NCBI GenBank assembly: GCA_024235035.1
Contig: JACKNE010000008.1
Span: 1-64,000, forward strand
Reading direction: 5' to 3'
Source: Gammaproteobacteria bacterium
Lineage (GTDB): Bacteria; Pseudomonadota; Gammaproteobacteria; Competibacterales; Competibacteraceae
Length of the DNA stretch: 64,000 bases
Shown: piece by piece, positions 34,523-43,740 of the stretch
Layout: each line of letters starts with the position of its first letter
How positions within the stretch are numbered: position 1 is the first letter of the stretch
Position numbers and translations under genes: made by a program
Notes under the pieces: generated by a model
What the model was told of the DNA's origin: nothing
The model's input: the letters and a program-made list of their open reading frames with translations, nothing else
Databases searched by the model: none

Positions 34523-35662
34523 TCATTCGGCAACAGCCTGATCTTTTGCAGCCTTGACCGCATCATCGAAATAGGGTGAAAACTGCATATCGGGAAGATC
34601 AGACAGGCTATAAGAAACTACCCCGTTGGCAAAATTCGAGACGACCAATCCCGGAGAAAAATCGATAATCCAGGGCCCTCCGCTGCTTCCTTGGGTTTGA
34701 ATCGTACCGATACCTGTAGCCGGGGGGCTGAATTCATCATCGATGCCCGCCGTCGGCGCTAACGTCTGGATCATCTCTATCCCACTATAGGGGGAAACTG
34801 CTGGATAGCCGAATTCCGCCCAGAGCTTTTGCCGCGGCTGATTCCAAGAAAAGCTCAGAGAGCCTACTGTTTGCGATAGCGTTCTTCCCTCCTGGTTTTC
34901 CACGATAACAAACGCGACATCTCTTGCGAAATCACCCTGTTCCCTCCAGGCATCGAAAGTCACAGCGCTTTCTGCCTTCCACGTACCATAAGGTCTGTTT
35001 CCATGGTAGAAACCCGGCACAAAAGACCAATTGGTATGATATTGATCGTTCTCAACCACACAATGGCCGGCAGTTAATACCGCTCTATTGCCAATCGCTG
35101 CCCCGGAGCAAACAAAAGTTCGACCATCTGCACCGGTAAAAAAAACCTTACCTATTGCACTGTAGGGATAGAGCGCGGAGTCGGACGCATACAGGACCGG
35201 CGGCACCGAATAGGTCACATGAATCGGTGAACCCAGTGGGTTATATGCGGGAAGGACCGCTGCAAGTTGTTGAGCCACGGATTTCTTGATATTTACCCCA
35301 GAATCACTAGGAAATTGCTCAGGTAGGCTATCTTCGCTATCCAGATGAAAATAATCTCCTGTAGGTAAATTGCCTATATCAGATCCTGGAGTACCGCCAG
35401 GCATCTCGTCAAAAGCCGATGGAGTGCGGAGCTGGCCAACACCTTTCACAACAGGCAAAGGATAGGGGCGGGCTTTCGCCATGCGCTCCGGTGTCCAGTA
35501 ATCGTCAGCCGCCATTTTACTGGAAGGAAATGTGCGTTTTGTCATACGCTCTCCCCCAGCATAACCGTGCGCATCGGCATATCTCGACAACTCATCGGAA
35601 AGGGCTGAAAAAGACAGCAGCATAGCGGGTATTAAAATAGATTTAATACACCATTTATTCAT
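34523..35662 (-). CDS. Secreted trypsin-like serine protease
   Basis: A 379-residue exported S1-family protease. The ATG at 35662 follows GGAGAATCAA and gives a signal peptide (CIKSILIPAMLLSFSALS, cut near residue 22). Residues ~25-150 are a probable propeptide without known domain. The catalytic domain shows His in LTAGHCVV, Asp in ARDVAFVIV and Ser in QGSSGGPW. It is not Do-type: there is no PDZ domain. Likely acts outside the inner membrane or is secreted; the target is unknown. It converges with acnB. Confidence 0.82.
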   Translation of the reverse strand: MNKWCIKSILIPAMLLSFSALSDELSRYADAHGYAGGERMTKRTFPSSKMAADDYWTPERMAKARPYPLPVVKGVGQLRTPSAFDEMPGGTPGSDIGNLPTGDYFHLDSEDSLPEQFPSDSGVNIKKSVAQQLAAVLPAYNPLGSPIHVTYSVPPVLYASDSALYPYSAIGKVFFTGADGRTFVCSGAAIGNRAVLTAGHCVVENDQYHTNWSFVPGFYHGNRPYGTWKAESAVTFDAWREQGDFARDVAFVIVENQEGRTLSQTVGSLSFSWNQPRQKLWAEFGYPAVSPYSGIEMIQTLAPTAGIDDEFSPPATGIGTIQTQGSSGGPWIIDFSPGLVVSNFANGVVSYSLSDLPDMQFSPYFDDAVKAAKDQAVAE

Positions 35663-35837
35663 TTGATTCTCCAAAAAATGCAATACAATTAGCTATCCTT
35701 GACAGTAAAAAAAGTAAAGGCGTTTGACAATCAAGGATACTTTAGGCAAAGCCATCCAGACTGTCAAAAGATAACCTGCCGAAAACAGTAGCCCGCTAAA
35801 ATCCGCTTTTCTGTCAAAGTCGCTGGAGGAAAAATCC

Positions 35838-36575
35838 ATGTTAAGCAGAAAAAATAAGCAACCGGTCGCTATCGTTACGGGCGCCAACCGTGGGTTGGGG
35901 TTGGAAACGGTCCGGCAGTTGGCAAAGCGAGATATTCAGGTGATCTTGACCAGCCGCCATGCTGGCAAGGGTGAAATGGCCATGGAGAAACTGCTGGCCG
36001 ACGGGTTCGATGTTCTGTTCCAACCACTGGATGTGACTTCGGAAAGCAGCGTGGCTGAGCTTGGCGCTTTCATCCACAGTCGTTGCGGGCGAGTGGATAT
36101 TCTGATCAACAATGCCGGCGTTTTTCTCGACATCCATGGCACGGAAGACACCGGCAGCGCCAGCGTGTTCAACGCCAGCCTGGAAACACTGACAACGACG
36201 CTGAAAACCAACTTATATGGCCCTTTGCTGTTGGCGCAGGAACTGACGCCACTGATGAAGCAGCAACACTATGGTCGAATCGTCAACGTGTCCAGCGGCA
36301 TGGGTCAACTGAGCGACATGGAAGGCAAATCACCTGCCTACCGTATTTCCAAGACGGCTTTAAACGCTCTGACGCGCATTCTGGCGGCGGAGACTCAGGG
36401 CTACAATATCTTAGTCAATTCGGTCTGCCCAGGCTGGGTACGCACCGACATGGGCGGCGCCGGCGCCGAACGGACCGTTGAGCAGGGCGCTTCAGGCATT
36501 GTCTGGGCGGCAACGCTACCGGACGATGGACCCAACGGCGGTTTCTTCCGTGACGGACAGCCGATTCCCTGGTAG
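35838..36575 (+). CDS. Short-chain dehydrogenase/reductase
   Basis: A 245-residue Rossmann-fold NAD(P)H oxidoreductase of the classical SDR type. Cofactor motif TGANRGLGLETVRQL (TGxxxGxG), NNAG at ~90 (ILINNAGVFLD), catalytic Ser in VNVSSGMG and YRISK with the Tyr-x-x-x-Lys pair. Arg in the cofactor region (SRHAGKGE) suggests NADPH, and the sequence resembles plant-type carbonyl reductases. TGGAGGAAAAATCC precedes the ATG. Substrate unknown; it stands alone. Confidence 0.88.
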   Translation: MLSRKNKQPVAIVTGANRGLGLETVRQLAKRDIQVILTSRHAGKGEMAMEKLLADGFDVLFQPLDVTSESSVAELGAFIHSRCGRVDILINNAGVFLDIHGTEDTGSASVFNASLETLTTTLKTNLYGPLLLAQELTPLMKQQHYGRIVNVSSGMGQLSDMEGKSPAYRISKTALNALTRILAAETQGYNILVNSVCPGWVRTDMGGAGAERTVEQGASGIVWAATLPDDGPNGGFFRDGQPIPW

Positions 36576-36635
36576 GCAGCCAGTACTCACTCTACTCGAT
36601 GCATCGCACTGCCAGTTAGGACCCAACCTAGCTCT

Positions 36636-37322
36636 TCAACTTTCCCAATCTGTCAACACGGGTTCCAGTTCAACCAGGGTTGTAATTTCCGCATCCGCCC
36701 GTAAGCCGCCAGGCCAATTCCGACCGGTGCGATTAACCCAGACCGTACGGAAACCGGCCTGAGCCGCACCGAAGACATCATGTTCCGGGTCATCGCCGAC
36801 ATGGACAATCTGGTCAGGTTGCACCGCCAACCGTTGCCGCGCCCGATCGAACATCAACGATTCCGGTTTAGCCGCACCCACGTCGATGGCGTTGAGCGAA
36901 AAAGCAAACAGGTCATGCAAGCCAATCAGGCGCAGGTCAGCGTTACCATTGGACAACGATGCCAGCATATAATGCCTAGCCAGTCGCTCCAGAGTCGGTC
37001 GAACATCTGCAAATGGTTCCACCGCGTTGCGGGCGAGGAAAAACACCGCGAATGCGCTTTCCACGTCAAATTCCAAATAACCCACTCGCCGAGCCGCCAG
37101 CCACAACGCTTCCTTGCGTAACCGAGTGCGGTCATAGGCAATCTCCGGGCAGGCGACGATCACCTCTTGCGACAATTCCCGTAATTCCAGCGGCGTGAAC
37201 CGCTCCGGGATACGTGGATAACGGGTCGTCAACCAAGCATGCAGTAGGATCTCAGCACGCTCGACGACCGGCCAAATATCCCAGAGCGTGTCATCCAGAT
37301 CGAAGGTAATCGCTTTGATCAT
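36636..37322 (-). CDS. HAD-superfamily hydrolase (subfamily IA)
   Basis: A 228-residue phosphatase-like protein. HAD motifs: I FDLDDTLWD (nucleophile and acid Asp), II LASLSNGNADL, III GAAKPESLMF (Lys) and IV VGDDPEHDVFGA. Its cap is helical, as in the YjjG/phosphoglycolate-phosphatase-like group. The ATG at 37322 lies one base after the metZ stop (TGAAATG), so it is the last gene of the trp-to-metZ operon and is translationally coupled. In vivo substrate unknown, possibly a nucleotide or damaged metabolite. Confidence 0.85.
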   Translation of the reverse strand: MIKAITFDLDDTLWDIWPVVERAEILLHAWLTTRYPRIPERFTPLELRELSQEVIVACPEIAYDRTRLRKEALWLAARRVGYLEFDVESAFAVFFLARNAVEPFADVRPTLERLARHYMLASLSNGNADLRLIGLHDLFAFSLNAIDVGAAKPESLMFDRARQRLAVQPDQIVHVGDDPEHDVFGAAQAGFRTVWVNRTGRNWPGGLRADAEITTLVELEPVLTDWES

Positions 37323-37323
37323 T

Positions 37324-38517
37324 TCAAGCCAGCCGTTGAAAACCACGCTCCAGATCACACTGGATATCCATAAGCTCCTCCAACCCTACCGAAATTCGCA
37401 GCAAACCTTCACCGATGCCGGCTCGTTCGCGTTCCTCGGGTGTCAACCGACCATGCGTGGTCGTCGCCGGATGAGTGATGGTAGTCTTGGCGTCACCCAG
37501 ATTGGCGGTAATCGAGATCAAGCGGGTGTTGTCAATTAACGCCCAGGCGGCCTCCCGACCGCCACGCAAATCGAAGGAGACAATGCCGCCAAAGGCGTTC
37601 TGTTGCCGTTTCGCCAATTCGTACTGGGGATGCGAACGCAGGCCAGGGTAATAGACCCGCTCCACGGCAGGCTGCATCTCCAACCACTGCGCCAGTTGCA
37701 AGGCGGACTCGCTGCAAGCCCGCATCCGCAGGCGCAAGGTTTCCAAGCCCTTGAGAAACACCCAGGCGTTGAATGGGCTCATTGTAGGACCGGCAGTGCG
37801 CAAGAAACCGTAAATATCCACACCAACGCGCTGTTGGTCGCCAACCACTGCTCCACCCACACAACGTCCCTGCCCGTCCAGATACTTGGTCGCGGAGTGA
37901 ATGACCAAATCGGCACCCAGTTTGAAGGGTTGCTGCAAAGCCGGTGTACAGAAACAATTGTCCACCACCAGCAGAATATCGTGAGCATGGGCAAGATCGG
38001 CTAGCGCCTGGATATCGGCCAGTTCCATCAGCGGGTTGGAGGGCGTTTCCAGGTAAAACAACCGGGTTTCCGGGCGAATCGCGGTTTCCCAGGCGGACAA
38101 ATCCGACAGTCGCACATAGGTGGTCGCGACGCCGAATTTGCTCAGATATTGATTGAACAGCGACAGCGTGGTGCCGAACACGCCGCTGGCCGAAACGAGG
38201 TGGTCACCGCTTTTCAACAAAGCCATGCAGGTCGCCAGGATCGCCGCCATGCCAGATGCTGTCGCAATGCAGGTCTCACCACCTTCCAGCGCCGCCAACC
38301 GTTCCTGGAACATACGCACGGTAGGGTTGGTAAACCGGGAATAGATATTGCCGGGAAGCGCGCCGCTGAACCGGGCGGCGGCTTCCGCTGCATTGGCGAA
38401 TACGAAACTGGATGTCGCAAAAATCGGTTCGGCGTGCTCGCCCTCGACGGTGCGAGTCTGGCCGGCGCGCACCGCCAAGCTGGCAAAGCCCAATTCCGGC
38501 GCGGCGTCGCTATCCAT
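37324..38517 (-). CDS. metZ: O-succinylhomoserine sulfhydrylase
   Basis: PLP enzyme that makes homocysteine from O-succinylhomoserine and sulphide in methionine synthesis. 397 residues from ATG 38517, which has GAGAG 8 nt upstream; an alternative ATG at 38535 overlaps the purF stop. Motifs: SRFTNPTVRMFQERLAALEGG, ATASGMAAI, VVDNCFCTPALQQP, the PLP Lys in VIHSATKYLDGQGR, and the GGIVSFDLRGG end region. The position after purF is typical of Pseudomonas-like gammaproteobacteria, which supports MetZ over MetB. Confidence 0.92.
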   Translation of the reverse strand: MDSDAAPELGFASLAVRAGQTRTVEGEHAEPIFATSSFVFANAAEAAARFSGALPGNIYSRFTNPTVRMFQERLAALEGGETCIATASGMAAILATCMALLKSGDHLVSASGVFGTTLSLFNQYLSKFGVATTYVRLSDLSAWETAIRPETRLFYLETPSNPLMELADIQALADLAHAHDILLVVDNCFCTPALQQPFKLGADLVIHSATKYLDGQGRCVGGAVVGDQQRVGVDIYGFLRTAGPTMSPFNAWVFLKGLETLRLRMRACSESALQLAQWLEMQPAVERVYYPGLRSHPQYELAKRQQNAFGGIVSFDLRGGREAAWALIDNTRLISITANLGDAKTTITHPATTTHGRLTPEERERAGIGEGLLRISVGLEELMDIQCDLERGFQRLA

Positions 38518-38527
38518 ATTTGTGCTC

Positions 38528-40039
38528 TCAAGCATTATTGTGCAGGTCGATAATGGCGTTGTCGGCGTTTTTCCGGGCATGTTGCGCACCATCGGAACGC
38601 TCGCGAGCCAGGCAGTCCAGATAATCCCGGTCGATATCACCGGTCACGTATTCTCCGGTAAAACAGGAAGCATCGAAGCGCTCAAGCGCATGATTACCGC
38701 GCCGCACCGCTTCTTGCAAATCCGGCAGATCCTGAAAGATCAAATGGTCCGCGCCAATCGCACGAGCGATTTCTTCTTCGGAGCGGCCGTGAGCGATCAA
38801 CTCACGGGCAGCCGGCATGTCGATGCCATAGACGTTAGGATAACGCACCGGCGGCGCGGCGGAGGCGAAGTAGACTCGACGCGCGCCGGCATCGCGGGCC
38901 ATGCGGATAATTTCCTCGGAGGTGGTGCCGCGCACGATCGAATCGTCCACCAGCATCACATTCTTGCCGCGAAACTCCAGGTCAATCGCATTGAGCTTCT
39001 GACGCACCGATTTCTTACGGGTCTTTTGGCCAGGCATGATGAAGGTGCGGGCGATATAGCGATTCTTGATAAAGCCCTCTCGATATTTGATGCCCAGGAT
39101 CGACGCCATTTGCAGGGCGGCGGTACGACTCGTGTCGGGAATCGGAATCACCACATCAATGTCCTGCTCCGGCCAGACCCGTAGAATCTTCTCAGCCAGA
39201 TGCTCCCCCATGCGCAACCGGGCCTTGTGAACCGATACCTGATCGATGATCGAATCAGGTCTGGCCAGATAGACAAACTCGAAGATGCAAGGCGAATAAC
39301 AGGGATGTTGAGCACACTGGCGGGCATGCATTCGACCATCGAGATCAAACAACACGGCCTCGCCCGGAGCCACGTCGCGGATGCGTTGGAAATCCAAGAC
39401 ATCTAGCGCCACACTTTCCGAGGCGACCATGTACTCCATCCCTTGTTCGGTTTCACGACGGCCAAAGACCAGAGGTCGGATGCCATAGGGATCGCGAAAG
39501 GCCACCAGTCCAAAACCGACGATCAACGCCACTGCAGCGTAAGCACCCTTCACCCGCCGGTGAACCGCCGCCACGGCGGCAAAGATATCTTCGGGATCAA
39601 CCGACAAGGCGCTACGCTGCTGTAATTCATGGGCAAAGACGTTAAGCAGGATCTCCGAGTCGGAATGCGTGTTGATATGGCGTCGGTCGGAACAGAACAG
39701 CTCGTTTTTAAGCTGGACCGAGTTGGTCAAATTGCCGTTGTGGGCCAAAGTGATGCCAAACGGCGAGTTGACGTAGAACGGTTGAGCCTCGGCGGAGTTG
39801 GCGCTGCCAGCCGTCGGGTAACGGACATGGCCGATCCCGATGTTGCCATGCAGATTGCGCATGTGACGGGTACGGACCACATCGCGGACCAACCCATTGT
39901 CCTTACGTAGATAGAGGCGGCCATCGTCACAAGTCACGATACCCGCCGCATCCTGGCCCCGATGCTGTAACACCGTCAGACCGTCGAACAGACTTTGATT
40001 GATCAAACTTCGTCCTGCAATACCGATGATTCCACACAT
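38528..40039 (-). CDS. purF: Amidophosphoribosyltransferase
   Basis: First committed step of purine synthesis: PRPP + glutamine to 5-phosphoribosylamine. 503 residues. The Ntn-hydrolase glutaminase domain starts at the catalytic Cys of MCGIIGIAG, with LQHRGQDAAGI, and GHVRYPTAGSAN. The phosphoribosyltransferase domain shows VIPIPDTSRTAALQMA and the PRPP loop MLVDDSIVRGTTSEEI. It follows cvpA and precedes metZ, the usual order. Confidence 0.96.
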   Translation of the reverse strand: MCGIIGIAGRSLINQSLFDGLTVLQHRGQDAAGIVTCDDGRLYLRKDNGLVRDVVRTRHMRNLHGNIGIGHVRYPTAGSANSAEAQPFYVNSPFGITLAHNGNLTNSVQLKNELFCSDRRHINTHSDSEILLNVFAHELQQRSALSVDPEDIFAAVAAVHRRVKGAYAAVALIVGFGLVAFRDPYGIRPLVFGRRETEQGMEYMVASESVALDVLDFQRIRDVAPGEAVLFDLDGRMHARQCAQHPCYSPCIFEFVYLARPDSIIDQVSVHKARLRMGEHLAEKILRVWPEQDIDVVIPIPDTSRTAALQMASILGIKYREGFIKNRYIARTFIMPGQKTRKKSVRQKLNAIDLEFRGKNVMLVDDSIVRGTTSEEIIRMARDAGARRVYFASAAPPVRYPNVYGIDMPAARELIAHGRSEEEIARAIGADHLIFQDLPDLQEAVRRGNHALERFDASCFTGEYVTGDIDRDYLDCLARERSDGAQHARKNADNAIIDLHNNA

Positions 40040-40065
40040 GGGTCACCCTCCCTCGTAAATCCCGT

Positions 40066-40560
40066 TCATGACGGGAAACGAATACTCTGAGCCAGTTCCG
40101 GCGGCAGGACACCCCGCAACCAAAGAGCTCCTTCCTGGAAACGACCCAACAGCAGCGATTGCTGCCACCAGGGATCGTTGGGCAAAGGAGTCAACCCTGC
40201 TGCCAACACCAGGGCGACAATCACGGCTGCGCCGCGCGCCAAGCCAAATACCATACCCAATAGTCGGTCGGTGCCGGTCAGGCCAGTGTAATCGACCAGA
40301 TAAGAAGAGACGATGCCAATCAACCCACCGATGAGCAATGTGATCAGGAACAAGCCACCAAAGGTTGCGGCGATCCGTAGCGATGGAACATCGATATAGG
40401 GAATCAGATGGACAGCACCATCCTCGGCAAACAGGAAAGCGATAGCGAAGGCGGCGATCCAAGTCGTTAGCGAGATGACCTCGCGCAATAGACCACGCCA
40501 CAACCCGATGAGCATCGAAAGTGCAATGAGAAAAACGATCAGGTAATCAGCCCAGTTCAT
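40066..40560 (-). CDS. cvpA: CvpA family inner membrane protein
   Basis: A 164-residue protein with four hydrophobic helices: WADYLIVFLIALSMLIGLWRG, VISLTTWIAAFAIAFLFA, AATFGGLFLITLLIGGLIG and LLGMVFGLARGAAVIVALVLAAG. CvpA proteins are linked to colicin V export and envelope homeostasis in E. coli and are regularly encoded just before purF, as here. Molecular role still unclear. It ends 26 nt before purF. Confidence 0.93.
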   Translation of the reverse strand: MNWADYLIVFLIALSMLIGLWRGLLREVISLTTWIAAFAIAFLFAEDGAVHLIPYIDVPSLRIAATFGGLFLITLLIGGLIGIVSSYLVDYTGLTGTDRLLGMVFGLARGAAVIVALVLAAGLTPLPNDPWWQQSLLLGRFQEGALWLRGVLPPELAQSIRFPS

Positions 40561-40619
40561 TCTTCACCTTAAGTCGTCCGCTCACTATGAGTACTCTATG
40601 GAGGTTTTTTTGCGATGGA

Positions 40620-41549
40620 TCACCAGATGCGTACCATATAGATAGTCCGACCATTGGCCGTAGCACGCTCGACCTCAGCCCGCCTATTCCGGCTGCGATA
40701 CTGATCGCGCATGACAACGGCATTTTCCTGGATTGCATATTGACCAACGATTTTACCGCCGTTGGGTTGGGTCAACACCGGTGTCGATGGTCGCGGCGCC
40801 GCGGATGCTCTCGGAACAGAAACCAGCTCAAGCTTAGGTAGCGGGGCAGCGGATTTGGCTCTCGCAGAGCGGGCTGCCTCAGCCTGTGCCTTGCGTCTTG
40901 CGTCTTCAGCCCGAACGGCTTCCGCCTTAGCGACTTCAGCTTGCGCAGCACGACGGGCGGCTTCCGCCTGAGCAGCACGCCGCGCCGCCTCAGCCCGGGC
41001 AACTTCAGCTCGAGCAGCTTCCGCCGCTCGAGTGGCCTCAGCTTGCGAAGCCTTGGTTTCCTCGGTCGCAGATGGAGACGTCGCCCGAGCTTGAGCGGTT
41101 TCTCGGCGCACGGCTTCCGCCTTGGCCGCCGCGCCGCGTTCTGCTTCAGCCCGTGCTCGGGTCTTAGCCGCTTCGGCTTGATCGGCGCGCCGCGCCGCCT
41201 CAGCCCGGGCCTTGGCCCCTGCAATACGTTCCGCCTCAGCGGCAATTCTTGCCTCTTGTACAGTACGGGGTGTCGCTTCCCCCTGAGCCTGTACAGCTTG
41301 AGCGGCGTCGGTCTGAACGGACTCGGTGGCTTCAGCCCCAGCGGGCGCAACCACCGGTGCGGTTGGCGTCGGTTCAGGCTGCGAGAAGGTCAAAGCCGGC
41401 GGTTCTGGACTTGGCGGTGGCGTGGGCGGCTGGACAGAATCGGCAGTGGGCGGAGTCTGCGGTGCTTCCAACATTTCCGGTACGAACAAGACCGCCAGCG
41501 CCGCGATGACGGCGGCGCCGACGAGACGTTGGGTCAAACGATTGTCCAA
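40620..41549 (-). CDS. dedD: DedD-like membrane protein with a shortened SPOR region
   Basis: SPOR proteins bind denuded glycan strands at the division site. This 309-residue protein has the DedD layout: an N-terminal inner-membrane helix (RLVGAAVIAALAVLFVPEML), a Pro-rich stretch, then ~160 residues of Ala/Glu/Arg/Lys-rich heptad-like repeats (AEAARRAAQ), probably a long coiled coil. The C-terminus (GQYAIQENAVVMRDQYRSRN ... NGRTIYMVRIW) matches only the first part of a SPOR domain and stops at its 'YrVrvG' strand, so the last beta-alpha unit is missing. It lies between folC and cvpA as usual. Confidence 0.8.
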   Translation of the reverse strand: MDNRLTQRLVGAAVIAALAVLFVPEMLEAPQTPPTADSVQPPTPPPSPEPPALTFSQPEPTPTAPVVAPAGAEATESVQTDAAQAVQAQGEATPRTVQEARIAAEAERIAGAKARAEAARRADQAEAAKTRARAEAERGAAAKAEAVRRETAQARATSPSATEETKASQAEATRAAEAARAEVARAEAARRAAQAEAARRAAQAEVAKAEAVRAEDARRKAQAEAARSARAKSAAPLPKLELVSVPRASAAPRPSTPVLTQPNGGKIVGQYAIQENAVVMRDQYRSRNRRAEVERATANGRTIYMVRIW

Positions 41550-41551
41550 AA

Positions 41552-42850
41552 TCAGGTCTCCCGTGATGACGGCAGAGAAAAATCCGATGACCAGGGCTGG
41601 ATCGCCAACACCGGAGCGACGGTGTGAAACGAACCAAGGACGACCACTCGATCACCTGGGCGAGCGGCGGCCTGCGCAATTTGGCAAGCCTCTTGAGTAT
41701 TAGCGACGGCAATCGCGGGAACGCTTACCTCGTCGCGTAACAGCGTGACCAGCTCAATGCCGGTCCGTCCGCGCATCCCTTCAAGCGTCACCGCATACCA
41801 TGCATCGATAGTATCGGTCAATACCTCAATGACACCATGAGCATCCTTATCAGCCAACAAGCCAACAATGGCTAAAGTCTGGCCGGTACAGGGACGCGCC
41901 CGCAAATTGTCGGCCAGAACCGTAGCAGCGCGCGGATTATGCGCAACATCGAGAATCCACTCAACCGGGCCGGGAACAATCTGAAACCGCCCCAACAATT
42001 CAGCCCTCGTCAAGCCAGCACGGATAGCGTCAACTGAAATCGGCAGTCGTGGTTGTAAACTGGACAAGGTCATCAGCACAGCAGCGGCGTTACCCAACTG
42101 GTGTTCGCCAGTCAGCACCGGCGCCGGCAATTCGTCAAGCTGCAATTTGCTCGATTGCCAGCGCCAAGTTATCCCGGTGCGGGTAAACCGATAGTCGCAA
42201 CCTACAAGAAGGCATCGTGCGCCGATCCGGTGAGCGTACTCAATCAGGCGCGGCGGTGGGTCGGAATCAGCGCAGATGGCGGGTCGATCGGGACGGAAAA
42301 TACCGGCCTTTTCATAACCGATGCTATCGCGATCTGCGCCGAGCCAATCAGTATGATCAAGATCGATGCTCGTCACCAATGCCGCATCGGCGTCTACGGC
42401 GTTGACGGCATCCAACCGTCCGCCCAGTCCAACTTCCAACACCGCAATCTCCACACCTACCTTGTAAAAAATCTCCAGCGCCGCCAAGGTGCCAAATTCA
42501 AAGTAGGTCAATGAAAGATCATTACGCGCCGCATCGATGCGAGCAAAGACTTCGCAGAGTGCTTGATCGTCTGCTGCTACGCCATTGATCCGAATACGTT
42601 CGTTGTAGCGCAACAAATGCGGCGAGGTGTAGACGCCAACCCGGTAACCGGCAGCGCCCAATATGGCCTCCAGAAAAGCCACGCAAGAACCTTTGCCATT
42701 GGTGCCGCCAACGGTGATGACCATGAACGGCGGTGATTTCGGTTGTAATCGGCGTAATACGGTTCGCACCCGCTCCAAACCCAGGTCGATGGCCCGGGGA
42801 TGCAAGGTTTCTTGCCAACCCAGCCAATCGTTCAGCGTGGTAAACCGCAT
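41552..42850 (-). CDS. folC: Bifunctional dihydrofolate/folylpolyglutamate synthase
   Basis: Adds glutamate to dihydropteroate and folates using ATP. 432 residues, Mur-ligase-like. Motifs: P-loop VGGTNGKGSCVAFLE (~45-60), YTSPHLLRYNERIRING, EVGLGGRLDAVN, SIDLDHTDWLG and DVAHNPRAA in the C-terminal domain. It starts 15 nt after accD and ends 2 nt before dedD, inside the conserved accD-folC-dedD-cvpA-purF order. Confidence 0.95.
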   Translation of the reverse strand: MRFTTLNDWLGWQETLHPRAIDLGLERVRTVLRRLQPKSPPFMVITVGGTNGKGSCVAFLEAILGAAGYRVGVYTSPHLLRYNERIRINGVAADDQALCEVFARIDAARNDLSLTYFEFGTLAALEIFYKVGVEIAVLEVGLGGRLDAVNAVDADAALVTSIDLDHTDWLGADRDSIGYEKAGIFRPDRPAICADSDPPPRLIEYAHRIGARCLLVGCDYRFTRTGITWRWQSSKLQLDELPAPVLTGEHQLGNAAAVLMTLSSLQPRLPISVDAIRAGLTRAELLGRFQIVPGPVEWILDVAHNPRAATVLADNLRARPCTGQTLAIVGLLADKDAHGVIEVLTDTIDAWYAVTLEGMRGRTGIELVTLLRDEVSVPAIAVANTQEACQIAQAAARPGDRVVVLGSFHTVAPVLAIQPWSSDFSLPSSRET

Positions 42851-42865
42851 ATTGGATCATCCCAA

Positions 42866-43729
42866 CTAAAAAGGCGTGTTGTGACCCGTCAGCATAGCCA
42901 ACAGATCGGCCAACCGGTCGCGCAACTCACGACGATCCACAATCATGTCGATCGCACCGTGTTCCAGCAAAAATTCGCTGCGCTGAAAGCCTTCCGGCAG
43001 CTTTTCGCGCACCGTCTGTTCGATCACACGCGGCCCAGCGAAACCGATCAACGCCTTGGGTTCAGCGATATTGATATCACCGAGCATGGCCAGACTGGCG
43101 GAGACACCGCCCGTGGTGGGATGCGTCAGCACCGAGAGGTAAGGCACTCCATTTTCAGCCAGCCGGGTCAGGACCGCACTGGTCTTGGCCATCTGCATCA
43201 ACGACACCAGCGCCTCCTGCATCCGAGCTCCACCACTGGCGCAAAAACAAATAAAGGGGATATGTTCGTGCAAAGCTGTCTGGGCAGCGCGCACAAAGCG
43301 CTCACCGACCACTGAACCCATCGAGCCGCCCATGAATCTAAATTCAAAGGCGGCGGCAGCCACCGGCATTCCTTTCAACGAGCCACGCACAGCGATCAAT
43401 GCATCTTTCTCTTCACTGGATTTTTGCGCCTGCATCAGCCGATCCTTGTATTTTTTACTGTCCTTGAACTTGAGGAAATCCATCGGCTCGATATCTTCAC
43501 CGATCTCGATAATTCCCTCTTCGTCGAGAAAGCTATGCAGACGTTGACGAGCGCCAAGCGCCATGTGATGACTGCACTTCGGGCATACCTGCAAGTTGCG
43601 TTCGAGTTCGACACGGTACAGCACTGCGTCGCATTCCTCGCACTTGCTCCACAAGCCTTCGGGAATCTGATGCTTATTGCGTCCGTCGGTGCGGATCCGC
43701 GAGGGAACGAGTTTTTCGTACCAGCTCAT
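42866..43729 (-). CDS. accD: Acetyl-CoA carboxylase carboxyltransferase subunit beta
   Basis: Transfers the carboxyl group from biotin to acetyl-CoA to give malonyl-CoA; works with AccA, which is not in the window. 287 residues from the ATG at 43729 (MSWYEKLVPSRI is the family start). An N-terminal zinc ribbon (CEEC ... CPKC) is followed by the crotonase-like domain with FRFMGGSMGSVVGE, CASGGARMQE and THPTTGGVSASLAM. It follows trpA in the operon by 11 nt. Confidence 0.95.
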   Translation of the reverse strand: MSWYEKLVPSRIRTDGRNKHQIPEGLWSKCEECDAVLYRVELERNLQVCPKCSHHMALGARQRLHSFLDEEGIIEIGEDIEPMDFLKFKDSKKYKDRLMQAQKSSEEKDALIAVRGSLKGMPVAAAAFEFRFMGGSMGSVVGERFVRAAQTALHEHIPFICFCASGGARMQEALVSLMQMAKTSAVLTRLAENGVPYLSVLTHPTTGGVSASLAMLGDINIAEPKALIGFAGPRVIEQTVREKLPEGFQRSEFLLEHGAIDMIVDRRELRDRLADLLAMLTGHNTPF

Positions 43730-43740
43730 GGCATGAGATG

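Noticed and set aside
38348..39184. 278-codon plus-strand frame
   Set aside because: Antisense to metZ and purF, which have full family motifs.
40941..41627. 228-codon plus-strand frame
   Set aside because: Antisense to the repetitive DedD region; Ser/Arg/Gly-rich as expected for the reverse of AEAARRA repeats.
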